Below are positions 38,090 through 46,896 of a stretch of DNA of 64,000 nucleotides, piece by piece. Both the position numbers and the translations under genes were made by a program. The stretch spans positions 2,209,501 to 2,273,500 of the forward strand of contig NZ_CP017704.1 of NCBI RefSeq assembly GCF_002243645.1, read 5' to 3'. The notes under the pieces were generated by a model. The model saw only the letters and a list, made by a program, of their open reading frames with translations. It had not been told where the DNA came from and did not search any database. How positions within the stretch are numbered: position 1 is the first letter of the stretch; the number at the start of each line of letters is the position of its first letter. The DNA comes from Peribacillus simplex NBRC 15720 = DSM 1321. GTDB lineage: Bacteria > Bacillota > Bacilli > Bacillales > DSM-1321.

Positions 38090-38534
38090 CTTATTGAAGT
38101 AATGTTTCGTAATGGTTTTTTGTTGTTCAGTTTTAAGATATGACATATCGTTTGTCAGTTAGATGTTCATTTCACGCGTAGCTGCGAGTTCATTGGTTAA
38201 AAAATGAAGCTCTCTTTTAATTAAATGAGAACATGGGTTAATTTGTCATATGTATCGGGTATCGCTATCCCTGTTTTATTGGTTCCATCTAATCTTTCTT
38301 TTTCTTGATAAAATTGTCTTTAGCTCTATCGTTTAGGGGGGCCATATCGCGTAACGCTTTAAGCGTTTCGATATCGGATTGAACGAAGATGTATTAATTT
38401 CCATATTTTAACAATAAATATCCATTTCGCTCTAAATTTTAAACATACTTTCGAACATTGATTTTGCATCTCCACTTCTTTGCCACTTCATTGGAAGAGG
38501 ATGCTCATTCATTCGGATGTATATCCTGTCGCAT
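38090..38534 (-). pseudogene. Degenerate copy A of the HTH/coiled-coil (DUF3967-type) gene
   Basis: Recognisable by alignment to the intact gene at 39606-40313: MRQDIHPNE, then a stop, SSNEVAKKW, VRKY, LERNGYLLLK, FVQSDIETLKALRDMAPL and ETLLQ in order, interrupted by several stops and frame changes. The region just upstream (38580-38640: CAGCGATACGAAACACA) also recurs near copy B. Confidence 0.8.
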
Positions 38535-38654
38535 ATCGGACCTCCCTTTCTATTAAAGATGAAGGTTCTCTGGATTTATTTTCATGTTATATCGCCCAGC
38601 GATACGAAACACAAAAAAGAACCGATAAGCCTCTTTCTTGAGGAACACTATTAA

Positions 38655-39088
38655 GGACATGGATCTTGCTGGAGCTGGGAAACCGTTGTTTTAAGCTGAG
38701 ACATATCGTTTGTCAGTGGACGTTCATTTCACGCGTAGCTGCGAGTTCATTGGTTAAAACAATTAAAATCTCTTTTATTTGTTTGGAATTATGGGTTAAG
38801 TTGTCATATATATCGGGTATCGCTATCTCTGTTTCATTAGATTCATCTAATCCATCTTTTTGTAGATACACAAGGTCTTTAGCTGTACCCTCTAGGGACT
38901 TGTCCGTATCGCGTAGCGCTATGTGCGATTCGAAGTCAGATTGAATAAAGATAGGCAACCTTAAAAACTCATATCCGTTTCGTTCTAGTTTTAACCATAC
39001 TTTTGAACAGTGGGAGTTGCATCCCCACTGCTTCTTCCACTCCTTAGAAAAGAATACTCGTTCATTTGGATGTATATCATGTTTGCAT
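38655..39088 (-). pseudogene. Degenerate copy B of the HTH/coiled-coil (DUF3967-type) gene
   Basis: Second decayed copy. From its former ATG at 39088 a one-base insertion shifts the frame before KHDIHPNERVFFSKE. A long frame then runs through LERNGYEFLR, FIQSDFESHIALRDTDKSLEG, TAKDLVYLQK and NELAATREMNV, then breaks again where the intact protein continues QLTNDMSQLK. It is less eroded than copy A, so it is probably younger. Confidence 0.82.
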
Positions 39089-39605
39089 ATCGAACGCCGT
39101 TTTTCTATTAAACCTAAAGGTTTCGAATCTATTAGCAAGTTATATCGCCCAGCGATATGAAACACACAAAAAAAGAACCGATCAATCCCTGTCTGGAGCA
39201 ACTCTAGTAAGGATGACTCTTATTTTTGAATGCAAGTACTTAACCGCCTCAACTCTCATTTTATCAAACTGCCTTTTTTGCTTGCTTCAAATTGTGTATT
39301 TTGTTTTAGATGCATATCGCTTAAACAAATCTCCAATGAATTTCAATTAAGCCTTCGTTTGCCTTTGGTAGAACGTCCGATACATTGGTATCGCCGAGCT
39401 CTTACATAGCAGGCACCAAATCCTGTAAAGTCGAAATATTCTTTCTTAATTCTGTGTTTCAGCTACGCGAATCATATATGGCACTATGATTTTTTATAAG
39501 TTTTGTGGATTCGCATCTCAATGCTTTTATCCATCATTATTTATTTAAAAAAGATTTATCAAATGTTTCTACATAAATACACAGCTAGGCTAAAAAACAG
39601 TCACC
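39089..39605. other. Gap between copies B and C
   Basis: Contains the upstream segment shared with copy A (TTATATCGCCCAGCGATATGAAACACA near 39140) and otherwise nothing recognisable. No gene call. Confidence 0.4.
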
Positions 39606-40313
39606 TTATTTTTTGAATATGGAGAAAAGCCCCCGCCATTTTTCGGAACGTTTTTGTATAGTTACTTCTAAACGTTTATTAAATTCATTTTGTGAACTCC
39701 ATTCTTTTTTCTGTTCGTCCCGCATATTTTGTATTTCTTTTTGTAAGAGTTCACTTTTTTGTTTTTCTTGTTCCAACAATGTTTCGTAATGGGTATTTTG
39801 TTGTTCAGTTAATTGTTCAATCTTAGTATTAGTTCTTTGCGCTGAATTTCCAATACTAGAACTTATAACATGATGATCTTGCTGGAGCCGGGAAACCTTT
39901 GTTTTAAGCTGTGACATATCGTTTGTCAGTTGGACATTCATTTCACGTGTGGCTGCGAGTTCATTGACTAAAAACATTAAGACCTCGTTTAATTGATTAG
40001 GGTCGTGGGGTAAATTTTCATATGTATCGGGTATCGCTATCTGTGTTTCATTGGATCCTTCTAATCTTTCTTTTTGTTGATATACAAGGTCTTTAGCTGT
40101 ATCGTCTAAGGGCTTGTCCGTATCGCGTAGCGCTATAAGAGCTACGATGTCAGATTGAACAAAGATACGCCGATCTCCATCTTTCAAAAACTCATATCCA
40201 TTCCGCTCTAAGATTTGACCATACTTTCGAACAGTGGGAGTTGCAATCCCCACTTCTTCTGCCACTTCCTTGGAAGAGAAAGCTCGTTCATTCAATTGTA
40301 TATCACGTCGCAT
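39606..40313 (-). CDS. MerR-like HTH, coiled-coil DUF3967-type protein (intact copy)
   Basis: Predicted DNA-binding protein of a family common on Bacillus plasmids and accessory regions. The 235 residues begin with a MerR-like helix-turn-helix (FSSKEVAEEVGIATPTVRKYGQILERNGYEF), followed by a linker and a long coiled coil (~115-205) and a basic C-terminus typical of DUF3967. Start: AGAGGT 7 bases before ATG. Two decayed relatives lie downstream in the same orientation, so this is the survivor of a tandem family. A role in plasmid replication or partition, or in regulation, is possible; I cannot decide which. Confidence 0.8.
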   Translation of the reverse strand: MRRDIQLNERAFSSKEVAEEVGIATPTVRKYGQILERNGYEFLKDGDRRIFVQSDIVALIALRDTDKPLDDTAKDLVYQQKERLEGSNETQIAIPDTYENLPHDPNQLNEVLMFLVNELAATREMNVQLTNDMSQLKTKVSRLQQDHHVISSSIGNSAQRTNTKIEQLTEQQNTHYETLLEQEKQKSELLQKEIQNMRDEQKKEWSSQNEFNKRLEVTIQKRSEKWRGLFSIFKK

Positions 40314-40515
40314 ATCGGACCTCTTTTCTATAACTAGTTGTATCTGTAGTCTACCTGACCTTAAATTTTCTGTCTAGATAAGTATAGCCTATCCAGAAGT
40401 TGTTAGGGATACCGATAAGATTTCCTTTTCCTTTCTTCTGTTTTCATTGGTACTTTATTTCCCTAAGACTAAGTTTAAATAAGAGTTCTCTGGAAACTCC
40501 TCTGTAATTTAATTA

Positions 40516-40548
40516 AAAACTGACTACATCAAAGATATAGTCAGTTTT
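40516..40548 (-). terminator. Terminator of the PTS-aldolase-kinase operon
   Basis: Perfect 11-bp stem AAAACTGACTA / TAGTCAGTTTT with an 11-base loop and a leftward T run, 39 bases beyond the kinase stop. Confidence 0.88.
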
Positions 40549-40586
40549 GTCACCACTTATAAAAAAAAGCCTCTATGTTTTGAATT

Positions 40587-41213
40587 TCACAATTCTTTGC
40601 TAGTTTCAGAAATGTATCCCAGTTCTATATCTTCCAACAACCTAGAATAATTCACTTTTGTATAATTTGATACATCCACTTCATATAATTTCCCTAATTC
40701 AAACGTGTCATATCCTCTTGTTGTACATCTATTAATAAATTCCTCATAGGTCAATAAATTATCTGCATTACTTCTATTAGCTAAATGATCCCCTTTTTTG
40801 TAGGAAGTTACGATATGACTCAAATGCCTTGTCGGATCCAAATCTCGCTTTTTTTGCCGTTCAAACAAAACATCTAAATCTGCAATTAACCGAATAGTAA
40901 CGACCTCATAACCATATTTATCTACTAATTGCTGAATATGAGGTTTTTGTTTCTGACTAAAAGGATAATCAGACATGATATTGTCGCCTACTTGCATTTG
41001 CTGTTCCATTATTTCATAGTACTTCGCCCATGCTATCTTTTCTATCTTCTGCTTTTCTTCTAAATTACGATAACCATACATATCACAAAAATATTCTTTC
41101 AAGTCATCCTGAGAAAGATTATAAAATGACCCTAATTTACTATTGATGATATTACTCAAGTAGGTTTTCCCTGTTCCTGGTAAACCTGCTAATAAGATTA
41201 AGGCTTTATCCAT
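40587..41213 (-). CDS. P-loop kinase-like protein (zeta/AAA_33-type fold)
   Basis: ATP-binding protein of 208 residues whose N-terminus has a clear P-loop GLPGTGKT. The downstream SQDDLKEYF resembles the substrate-binding loop of small-molecule or polynucleotide kinases, and ERQKKRDLDPTRH resembles the arginine-rich lid. Start: GAGGTGG 5 bases before the ATG. It is the last gene of the PTS operon, about 110 bases after the aldolase with a hairpin between. Within that operon a sugar-phosphate or nucleotide kinase role is plausible, but the fold family also includes toxins and RNA kinases, so the substrate is unknown. Confidence 0.8.
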   Translation of the reverse strand: MDKALILLAGLPGTGKTYLSNIINSKLGSFYNLSQDDLKEYFCDMYGYRNLEEKQKIEKIAWAKYYEIMEQQMQVGDNIMSDYPFSQKQKPHIQQLVDKYGYEVVTIRLIADLDVLFERQKKRDLDPTRHLSHIVTSYKKGDHLANRSNADNLLTYEEFINRCTTRGYDTFELGKLYEVDVSNYTKVNYSRLLEDIELGYISETSKEL

Positions 41214-41235
41214 CTTACCACCTCATAATCTAACG

Positions 41236-41277
41236 AATAAAGAAAGAGTACTAGGAATTCCCCGTACTCTCTTTATT
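41236..41277 (-). terminator. Partial terminator between aldolase and kinase genes
   Basis: Leftward GAGAGTAC ... GTACTCTTTC stem-loop extended by AATAAA/TTTATT pairing, with a U-rich 3' side. It probably reduces, rather than stops, transcription into the kinase. Confidence 0.6.
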
Positions 41278-41327
41278 AGCCATCCTCTCCAACTCTATTG
41301 AAAAAGGCTAATGAGCTTTTTTTGTAA

Positions 41328-42194
41328 TTATTTTACTTGAAGGGTACGGTCTTCTTTATTCATGAAGATTCCTATTTTATGTTTGACAATTTCTTTTACT
41401 GCCTGATTACATGGAATAATATTATGTCGTAATGATTTAGTTACTTTTGTTTCTCCGAATGTTTCTTTCGCTGTTTTCGTCCATGCTACTAACAACTCAG
41501 TACCTACATTAAATTTACGAATCCCATTATTAATTAATTCATGAATATCCATTTCATTAACACCTGTACCTCCATGAATAACTAAAGGTACATCTACTAC
41601 AGCATTGATTTCTTTTAATAGTGGTAGATTTACTTCTGTTTTAGATTTATATTGACCATGATTAGTACCGATTGCAATGGCCAAAGCATCAACCCCTGTT
41701 GCTTTAACAAACTCTTCTGCATCTTTTGGGTCAGTATAAACCTTATCATCCTCATCTACATGAATCCCTTCTTCAGTACCGCCAATTGTCCCTAGTTCTC
41801 CCTCTACTGAAACACCATATTTGTGTGCATATTCTACTACTGCTCTTGTTTTCATAATGTTCTCTTTGAATGGTAAATGAGAACCATCAAACATCACTGA
41901 TGTATATCCTTTATTGATTGCCTCTTTAATATCATCAAAATCCCTTGCATGGTCTAAATGCAATACCACATCTACCATTTCATTTGTGGCCATAGTTTTA
42001 CATACAGCAACAAAATTTTCATGACCAATGTATTTCGCAGTATCTATACTTGTTTGAATAATAATTGGTGCTCCTTGCTCTTTTGCTGCACGTATCATAT
42101 CAGGTAACATCTCTAAATTATGTGCATTAAATGAACCAACTGTATAATTCAATTCTTCAGCCCTAAGTGTTACTTCTTTTAATGTTATATACAT
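41328..42194 (-). CDS. Class II fructose-bisphosphate/tagatose-type aldolase
   Basis: Zinc-dependent aldolase cleaving a ketose 1,6-bisphosphate or a related ketose phosphate. Motifs in order: VGSFNAHNLE, HLDHA (zinc-binding His), VEGELGTIGG, AIGTNHGQYK, VIHGGTG, KFNVGTEL. Start: ATG 42194, with GGGAGAG 8-9 bases upstream (the frame extends two codons further to a TTG). The 288 residues match the GatY/KbaY/FbaA group. Being inside a PTS operon it probably splits the phosphorylated form of the imported sugar; which isomer cannot be read from the sequence. Confidence 0.9.
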   Translation of the reverse strand: MYITLKEVTLRAEELNYTVGSFNAHNLEMLPDMIRAAKEQGAPIIIQTSIDTAKYIGHENFVAVCKTMATNEMVDVVLHLDHARDFDDIKEAINKGYTSVMFDGSHLPFKENIMKTRAVVEYAHKYGVSVEGELGTIGGTEEGIHVDEDDKVYTDPKDAEEFVKATGVDALAIAIGTNHGQYKSKTEVNLPLLKEINAVVDVPLVIHGGTGVNEMDIHELINNGIRKFNVGTELLVAWTKTAKETFGETKVTKSLRHNIIPCNQAVKEIVKHKIGIFMNKEDRTLQVK

Positions 42195-42236
42195 GATCAA
42201 TTACTCTCCCTTTATACTAATCTTTTATTTTCTTCC

Positions 42237-42635
42237 TTATCGAACACCACGCGTAACCTCTTTAGAAACTTGCATCATTTGATCCATTTTCTTTAGATAT
42301 ATCTGTAATAATTCTTCATCATTCACTTTTGCTGCTTCTGCACGCTTCTTGTTATAAAGTTTTAATAAAGTTTTGTAACCATCGCCTAATGACTTTTTAG
42401 CCTGAATACTTTTTTCTAACGAATCAATAGCATTATCTTCTTCACCAAGTTCATTAAATGCTAGGCCAATCTCCTCATGAATTTTTGCTTGTTCTTCTCC
42501 AACTGTTTGATTTACTTCTTCCTTTTTAATGGAGATGGTACGTACTAACTTTTCTTTTCGTTCTACTGTTAACACTACCTTTTCGGTTGTTTCTTTTTTC
42601 GGTTCTTTAGGTTTTTTCTTACCAAATCCAAACAT
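42237..42635 (-). CDS. Small helical-repeat (TPR-like) protein of the PTS operon
   Basis: An unrecognised 132-residue protein. Start ATG 42635 has AAGGAGG 8 bases upstream. The N-terminus is a short basic tail (MFGFGKKKPKEPKK), then helices with a TPR-like pattern (EIGLAFNELGEEDNAIDSLEKSI), and a charged C-terminus. There is no signal peptide, membrane segment or phosphorylation motif. It lies between the EIIC and aldolase genes, 3 to 40 bases from each, so it is surely co-expressed. It could be a scaffold or regulator at the membrane transporter; that is inference only. Confidence 0.72.
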   Translation of the reverse strand: MFGFGKKKPKEPKKETTEKVVLTVERKEKLVRTISIKKEEVNQTVGEEQAKIHEEIGLAFNELGEEDNAIDSLEKSIQAKKSLGDGYKTLLKLYNKKRAEAAKVNDEELLQIYLKKMDQMMQVSKEVTRGVR

Positions 42636-42665
42636 TACTTGAACCTCCTTTTCTCTTTCCACATC

Positions 42666-43955
42666 CTAGAAAGCTTTTAAAAGTGGACCAATGAGCCATG
42701 CATATAGTAAAGCAGCTGTTACTGTATCAACATCTGTAGCTGTTGCATTGACAAATCCCATAGAATTGAAAGTCGTTACTAACAGTGCTGGTAATAATGT
42801 AATGAAGAAACCATGTACAATACCACCAATAATTGCACCGCGAATACCACCTGTTAAGTTACCGAAGATACCGGCAGTCCCACCCGCGAAGAAGGCTGTC
42901 AGAATACCTGGTAAGATCATTGCCAACCCAAAGACTGGTAATACAAACATTGCAATAATTGAACCTATAGTAGTTGTGATAAACCCTACAATGACTGCAT
43001 TAGGGCTAAATGGAAATAGGACTGGACAATCTAATGCAGGCTTTGCATTTGGAACCAACCGCATGGCAATCCCTCTAAATGCCGGAACAATTTCACCTAG
43101 TAATAAGCGAACCCCTGCTAATAATACATACACTCCAACTACGAATTGGATAGATTGTAAGAAAGCAAACATTAAATAGTTTGTATTTTCCGATAATTTA
43201 GAAGCGAACTCTTCACCTGCGAACGCTGCTGTAATAATATAAAGAGGAGTCATTACCACCATCAAAGATAGATAGGTATCTTGTAAGAATTCAAATTGAG
43301 CTGGTAATTTCAAATCTTCAACAGATTTTTTCTTTTCGCCTTTTCCCCCAACTAGTTTTGCTACACCGGCTTCAAACACATACCCAACCGTACAAAAGTG
43401 TCCTAATGCAATATCATCCATACCAGTAATCTTACGAACAAATGGTTGTGCAATCGCAGGCATTGCTACCGCAAAGACGCCCCCAATGAAACCGCCTACT
43501 AAAATCAATGCAACACCACGTAAACCTGCAAAGTAACCAAATACTGTTGTCATAGTAGCCATCCAAAGAATTGCCTGACCAGTTAAAAAGATGTATTTCC
43601 ATTTAGTAAACCGGGCAATTAAAATATTAAAAACAAAGATAGCTAAGAAAGTTAGTGCGATATCACGACCCAAGCCTAACTCATTCATTGCTTGGCCATT
43701 AATGGCTTCAATCGAAGGAATAATCCCTTGCATATGGAAACCCTCTGTAAAAATTTGACCGAAATATATTAAACTACCAACTATAATGCTAGATCCGGCC
43801 GACAATACCATAAATCCTAACATCGTCTTTAACGAACCAGAAATAACTTGCCCTGTTGATTTCTTTTGCAAAATTAACCCCAACATAGCAATCAAAGCGA
43901 TTGTGACTGATGCCTGTGTCAAAATATTCTCGATAATAAAGTTGACTACACCCAT
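42666..43955 (-). CDS. PTS ascorbate-type (UlaA/SgaT family) EIIC permease
   Basis: Membrane channel that imports and co-phosphorylates a sugar with EIIB and EIIA. The 429 residues form ten or more hydrophobic segments. The family features include GHFCTVGYVFEAGVAKLVGGKGE in mid-protein and glycine-rich FFAGGTAGIFGNLTGGIRGA near the C-terminus, as in SgaT/UlaA proteins. GGGGGAG precedes the ATG closely. Ascorbate is the known substrate for UlaA, but the aldolase and kinase neighbours are not ula genes, so another substrate is likely here. Confidence 0.9.
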   Translation of the reverse strand: MGVVNFIIENILTQASVTIALIAMLGLILQKKSTGQVISGSLKTMLGFMVLSAGSSIIVGSLIYFGQIFTEGFHMQGIIPSIEAINGQAMNELGLGRDIALTFLAIFVFNILIARFTKWKYIFLTGQAILWMATMTTVFGYFAGLRGVALILVGGFIGGVFAVAMPAIAQPFVRKITGMDDIALGHFCTVGYVFEAGVAKLVGGKGEKKKSVEDLKLPAQFEFLQDTYLSLMVVMTPLYIITAAFAGEEFASKLSENTNYLMFAFLQSIQFVVGVYVLLAGVRLLLGEIVPAFRGIAMRLVPNAKPALDCPVLFPFSPNAVIVGFITTTIGSIIAMFVLPVFGLAMILPGILTAFFAGGTAGIFGNLTGGIRGAIIGGIVHGFFITLLPALLVTTFNSMGFVNATATDVDTVTAALLYAWLIGPLLKAF

Positions 43956-43990
43956 TTTCTCCCCCCATCTCTAGCTATCTCTATTTATTT

Positions 43991-44299
43991 CTAAACTAAA
44001 ACGCCTTTTTCCCTTAATACCGGGGTGATTTTTTCTTCAATCTCTAGTTTAGATACAATATTTCTCAAATAAACAATTGTCGTTTGTTTTGGATCAACTG
44101 AAAATTTCTCAAATTGGGATTTAAAATTCTGTGCCGTAATAATAATATCGGGTTTTACTGAAACAGCAGACGAGATATCACTATGATCTAGCTTGGCATT
44201 GATACCTAACTTGCTTAATACATCCTCTGCCGCCATTTGACAAGCAAAACTGCTTCCTAAACCTGCTCCACATACAAATAAGATATTTACTTTTTTCAT
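43991..44299 (-). CDS. PTS EIIB component (SgaB/UlaB-like)
   Basis: Cytosolic phosphocarrier. The phospho-cysteine lies in the N-terminal loop ILFVCGAGLGSSFACQM. The start at ATG 44299 (AGAGGAGAG upstream) gives 102 residues, the usual size; the open frame to 44365 adds residues without homology. Takes phosphate from the EIIA domain and passes it to the sugar in EIIC. Second gene of the operon. Confidence 0.92.
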   Translation of the reverse strand: MKKVNILFVCGAGLGSSFACQMAAEDVLSKLGINAKLDHSDISSAVSVKPDIIITAQNFKSQFEKFSVDPKQTTIVYLRNIVSKLEIEEKITPVLREKGVLV

Positions 44300-44386
44300 T
44301 TCACTCTCTCCTCTTTCGTTTTTTGGGTTATATAATTCATCTTCTCCTACTTGCATCTTCACCAATTGTAATAACCATAGCTTTCC

Positions 44387-46495
44387 TCATTCCATTACTT
44401 CACTTCCATATAACACCTGATTAAACATGGTTACATCTTGTGCTGTAATTAACTGGTCTAATTTCTCTTCATCATTAATTAACTCAATCAGATTTTTCAT
44501 CACATTTAGATGCGAATAAGAATCCACTGCAGCTAGACAAAAAACAATTTTCACCGGATCATTATCCGGATTTCCGAAATTCACCGGTTCCTTTAACGTC
44601 ATGACACTAATACCTAATTTATTTACTCCATCTTCTGGCCTTGCGTGTGCTAACGCTAAATGCTTCCCTACTACTATATAAGGCCCATACTCTTCCACAG
44701 ATTTAATCATGGCGTTTATATATCGCTCTTCGATGACCTCTTCTGTTAACAATATCTGGGCAGATTTCGTAATCGCCTCTTTCCAGTCTTTACATTCTTG
44801 CTTTAGTAGAATGTTGGAATCCCTCAAAATATCCTGTAACATCGGCTGTATCTCCCTTGTATTAATATTTAAATGATGTTCTTTAAAAGTCTCTTCTACT
44901 TTCTGGTAGCTTTCCTTTGTTACCGTACCGCCGCTTTCTACAATTAACATCAGAATATCCTGCATTAGCTTTGTGGCATCTAACTTATTGGAAACGATCC
45001 TTCTCTTATTCTTATTTTTAAGTAAAAAATCTTTAATTTCCTTCTTATCACTTTCTCTTAATATTGGATTAAGCAATAATACGGGTTTTCTTGGATAATC
45101 AATTGAAATGGTCGTAAAAACTAAATCAACATCCAGCTTGTCAATAAAGGCTAATTCAAACGTACTCAATACTGCTACAATTTCGATATTGAATTGCTCT
45201 TTCAAATTCGCTGCCAATAACTTTCCAGTTGAAATCCCATGATTACAAAGCACAACCGCCTGATAAACATATTGTTCTTTCTGCTTTATCTGGCTGGCAG
45301 AAGTTGAAAAATAAACGGTCAAAAACCCGATCTCATCTTCTGATAATGGTTTTTTTATATAGTCCTCTATTTGCTTACTAAAGCAAGTGACTGCCTGATA
45401 AATCTCGGCAAAGGACTCCTTAATAGTGTCTTTCAACGGATTAAATACCTGTAAATCGTTCTTCGCCCTGCTTAATAACCCCGTGATATGCTTATACAAA
45501 CCTTCATACAAATCTTCTTCTCTCTGAGAAAAGGGGATTCTGGTTACTTTTTCTACATGCTCAATTAATTGAATAGCTAATAATTGTGCGGTAACCCAAT
45601 CGAATGAATTATTCATATCTTTTGGATTAAACGATTCGATTGTAAAGGTAGTATATTTTATTTCATTTAATGATGGATATAAGCCAAACTCCATACAGAT
45701 GAAATCCACAAAATTTCTGACAGGATCTTCTTTTATCTCGGCTCTAACTTTGGCTAATTCCCTAAGGTTATTTCCTTCTTGCAACCGCCTTACCCATATA
45801 CCTAAAAATAGAATGCTTTGATTTCGATATACATGATTAATCTCTACTCTAGACTTTTCAAAGACTTCGTCATAATGTTCTCCAATGACCCTCAAAGCAC
45901 TTGTATCCAAATAATCAAGGATAAATTGATCTGCAAAGGTATTCACTGTATCCCTATCTCGGTACCCCAATAGGTTGGAAATATCTGTCACACTATTAAT
46001 TACGTCGTACAACATAGTGCGTATTGATCGTTCATCTCCTTTTAATACAATGCCTTGCTTCGTTAAACTCACTACAGAAATCCCATATTCCTTTAAAAAC
46101 TGACGAAGTCTTCTCATATCCTCATCCAATGTACTTTTCGATACCTGCAGTTTTTCTTCCATTTCAAAAAGCATTGTCGTTTTTGTGGTATCGGCAATAT
46201 CTAAAAGTAAGGCAAGAAAACGTTCATTGGGCCTATAATAATCCGTTTCCCTATCATCACCCATTTTCAACAGGAGCTTTCCGCGGTCCACATCAGACAG
46301 GTCTAACTTCAACCCCTTTCCTCTTGTCGTCGTAATGAATGGATAATTATTTTCAGACAGATATTTATTAATCAGGACCAATTCGTTTCGAAAAGTACGC
46401 TCACTAATATTGAACTCTTTACTTAAATCCTCACAAGTCAAAAAGGTATTTACTTTCAAAAATCTGGTAAGTACTCGTTGAGACCGTTCTTTCAT
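44387..46495 (-). CDS. PRD-containing BglG/ManR-type regulator with EIIB-like and EIIA domains
   Basis: Transcriptional activator of the PTS operon, controlled by phosphorylation. Domains in order: two N-terminal helix-turn-helix modules (first ~15-60, NISERTFRNEL), two PTS-regulation domains (~190-400), a GatB-like EIIB domain with the cysteine in VVLCNHGISTGKL, and a mannitol-type EIIA domain at the C-terminus with LALAHARPEDGV holding the phospho-histidine. Since no separate EIIA gene exists here, the EIIA domain may also serve transport. Start: ATG 46495 behind AAAGGGG; the open frame runs back to 46570. 702 residues. A perfect cre site lies about 85 bases upstream. Confidence 0.92.
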   Translation of the reverse strand: MKERSQRVLTRFLKVNTFLTCEDLSKEFNISERTFRNELVLINKYLSENNYPFITTTRGKGLKLDLSDVDRGKLLLKMGDDRETDYYRPNERFLALLLDIADTTKTTMLFEMEEKLQVSKSTLDEDMRRLRQFLKEYGISVVSLTKQGIVLKGDERSIRTMLYDVINSVTDISNLLGYRDRDTVNTFADQFILDYLDTSALRVIGEHYDEVFEKSRVEINHVYRNQSILFLGIWVRRLQEGNNLRELAKVRAEIKEDPVRNFVDFICMEFGLYPSLNEIKYTTFTIESFNPKDMNNSFDWVTAQLLAIQLIEHVEKVTRIPFSQREEDLYEGLYKHITGLLSRAKNDLQVFNPLKDTIKESFAEIYQAVTCFSKQIEDYIKKPLSEDEIGFLTVYFSTSASQIKQKEQYVYQAVVLCNHGISTGKLLAANLKEQFNIEIVAVLSTFELAFIDKLDVDLVFTTISIDYPRKPVLLLNPILRESDKKEIKDFLLKNKNKRRIVSNKLDATKLMQDILMLIVESGGTVTKESYQKVEETFKEHHLNINTREIQPMLQDILRDSNILLKQECKDWKEAITKSAQILLTEEVIEERYINAMIKSVEEYGPYIVVGKHLALAHARPEDGVNKLGISVMTLKEPVNFGNPDNDPVKIVFCLAAVDSYSHLNVMKNLIELINDEEKLDQLITAQDVTMFNQVLYGSEVME

Positions 46496-46580
46496 GATAG
46501 TAACCCCTTTCATAATTTGATTATAAATGGACATATTCAAATAGTTTAGTACATCTTTTTGCAACTTCAATCTGCAAAAA

Positions 46581-46594
46581 TGTAAGCGTTAACA
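46581..46594. promoter_or_regulatory. cre site (CcpA-binding) of the PTS operon
   Basis: TGTAAGCGTTAACA fits the cre consensus TGWAANCGNTNWCA at every position. It lies in the leader region upstream of the regulator gene and indicates carbon catabolite repression of the operon. Confidence 0.88.
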
Positions 46595-46764
46595 ATTTTA
46601 GCAATCTACAAATCAAACATCCATCGAAAAAAGGGAAAACCTCCTTTGGATGATCCTTCACTAAGTTAAAAACATTTTTAATCCAACTTTCAACAGTTCA
46701 CAACAATTAGGACATACAGATATTCAAATAACGATGTATGTTCACATGGCTGACAACAAAGAAG

Positions 46765-46802
46765 AAAGAGGCCTCCCACAGTAAACTGTGGGAGGCCTTT
46801 TT
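46765..46802 (-). terminator. Hairpin element copy 2, terminator after ggt-like gene
   Basis: AGGCCTCCCACAGT-AA-ACTGTGGGAGGCCT, a 14-bp perfect stem with A and T runs outside. It is nearly identical to the palindrome at 25654-25687. It lies about 95 bases beyond the stop of the gamma-glutamyltransferase-like gene, between it and the PTS operon. Confidence 0.8.
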
Positions 46803-46896
46803 CTTTAAAATTAATATTCACATGTTAGGTGAGCATTCATTACTGAATCCTCGTTAAAAGTATTATGAAAACGGGTTACCATTATCATTTTTATTT

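Noticed and set aside
46496-46580. Antiterminator (RAT-type) RNA site for the BglG-like regulator
   Set aside because: No RAT/terminator pair found; the protein has N-terminal HTH domains and is expected to bind DNA, not RNA.
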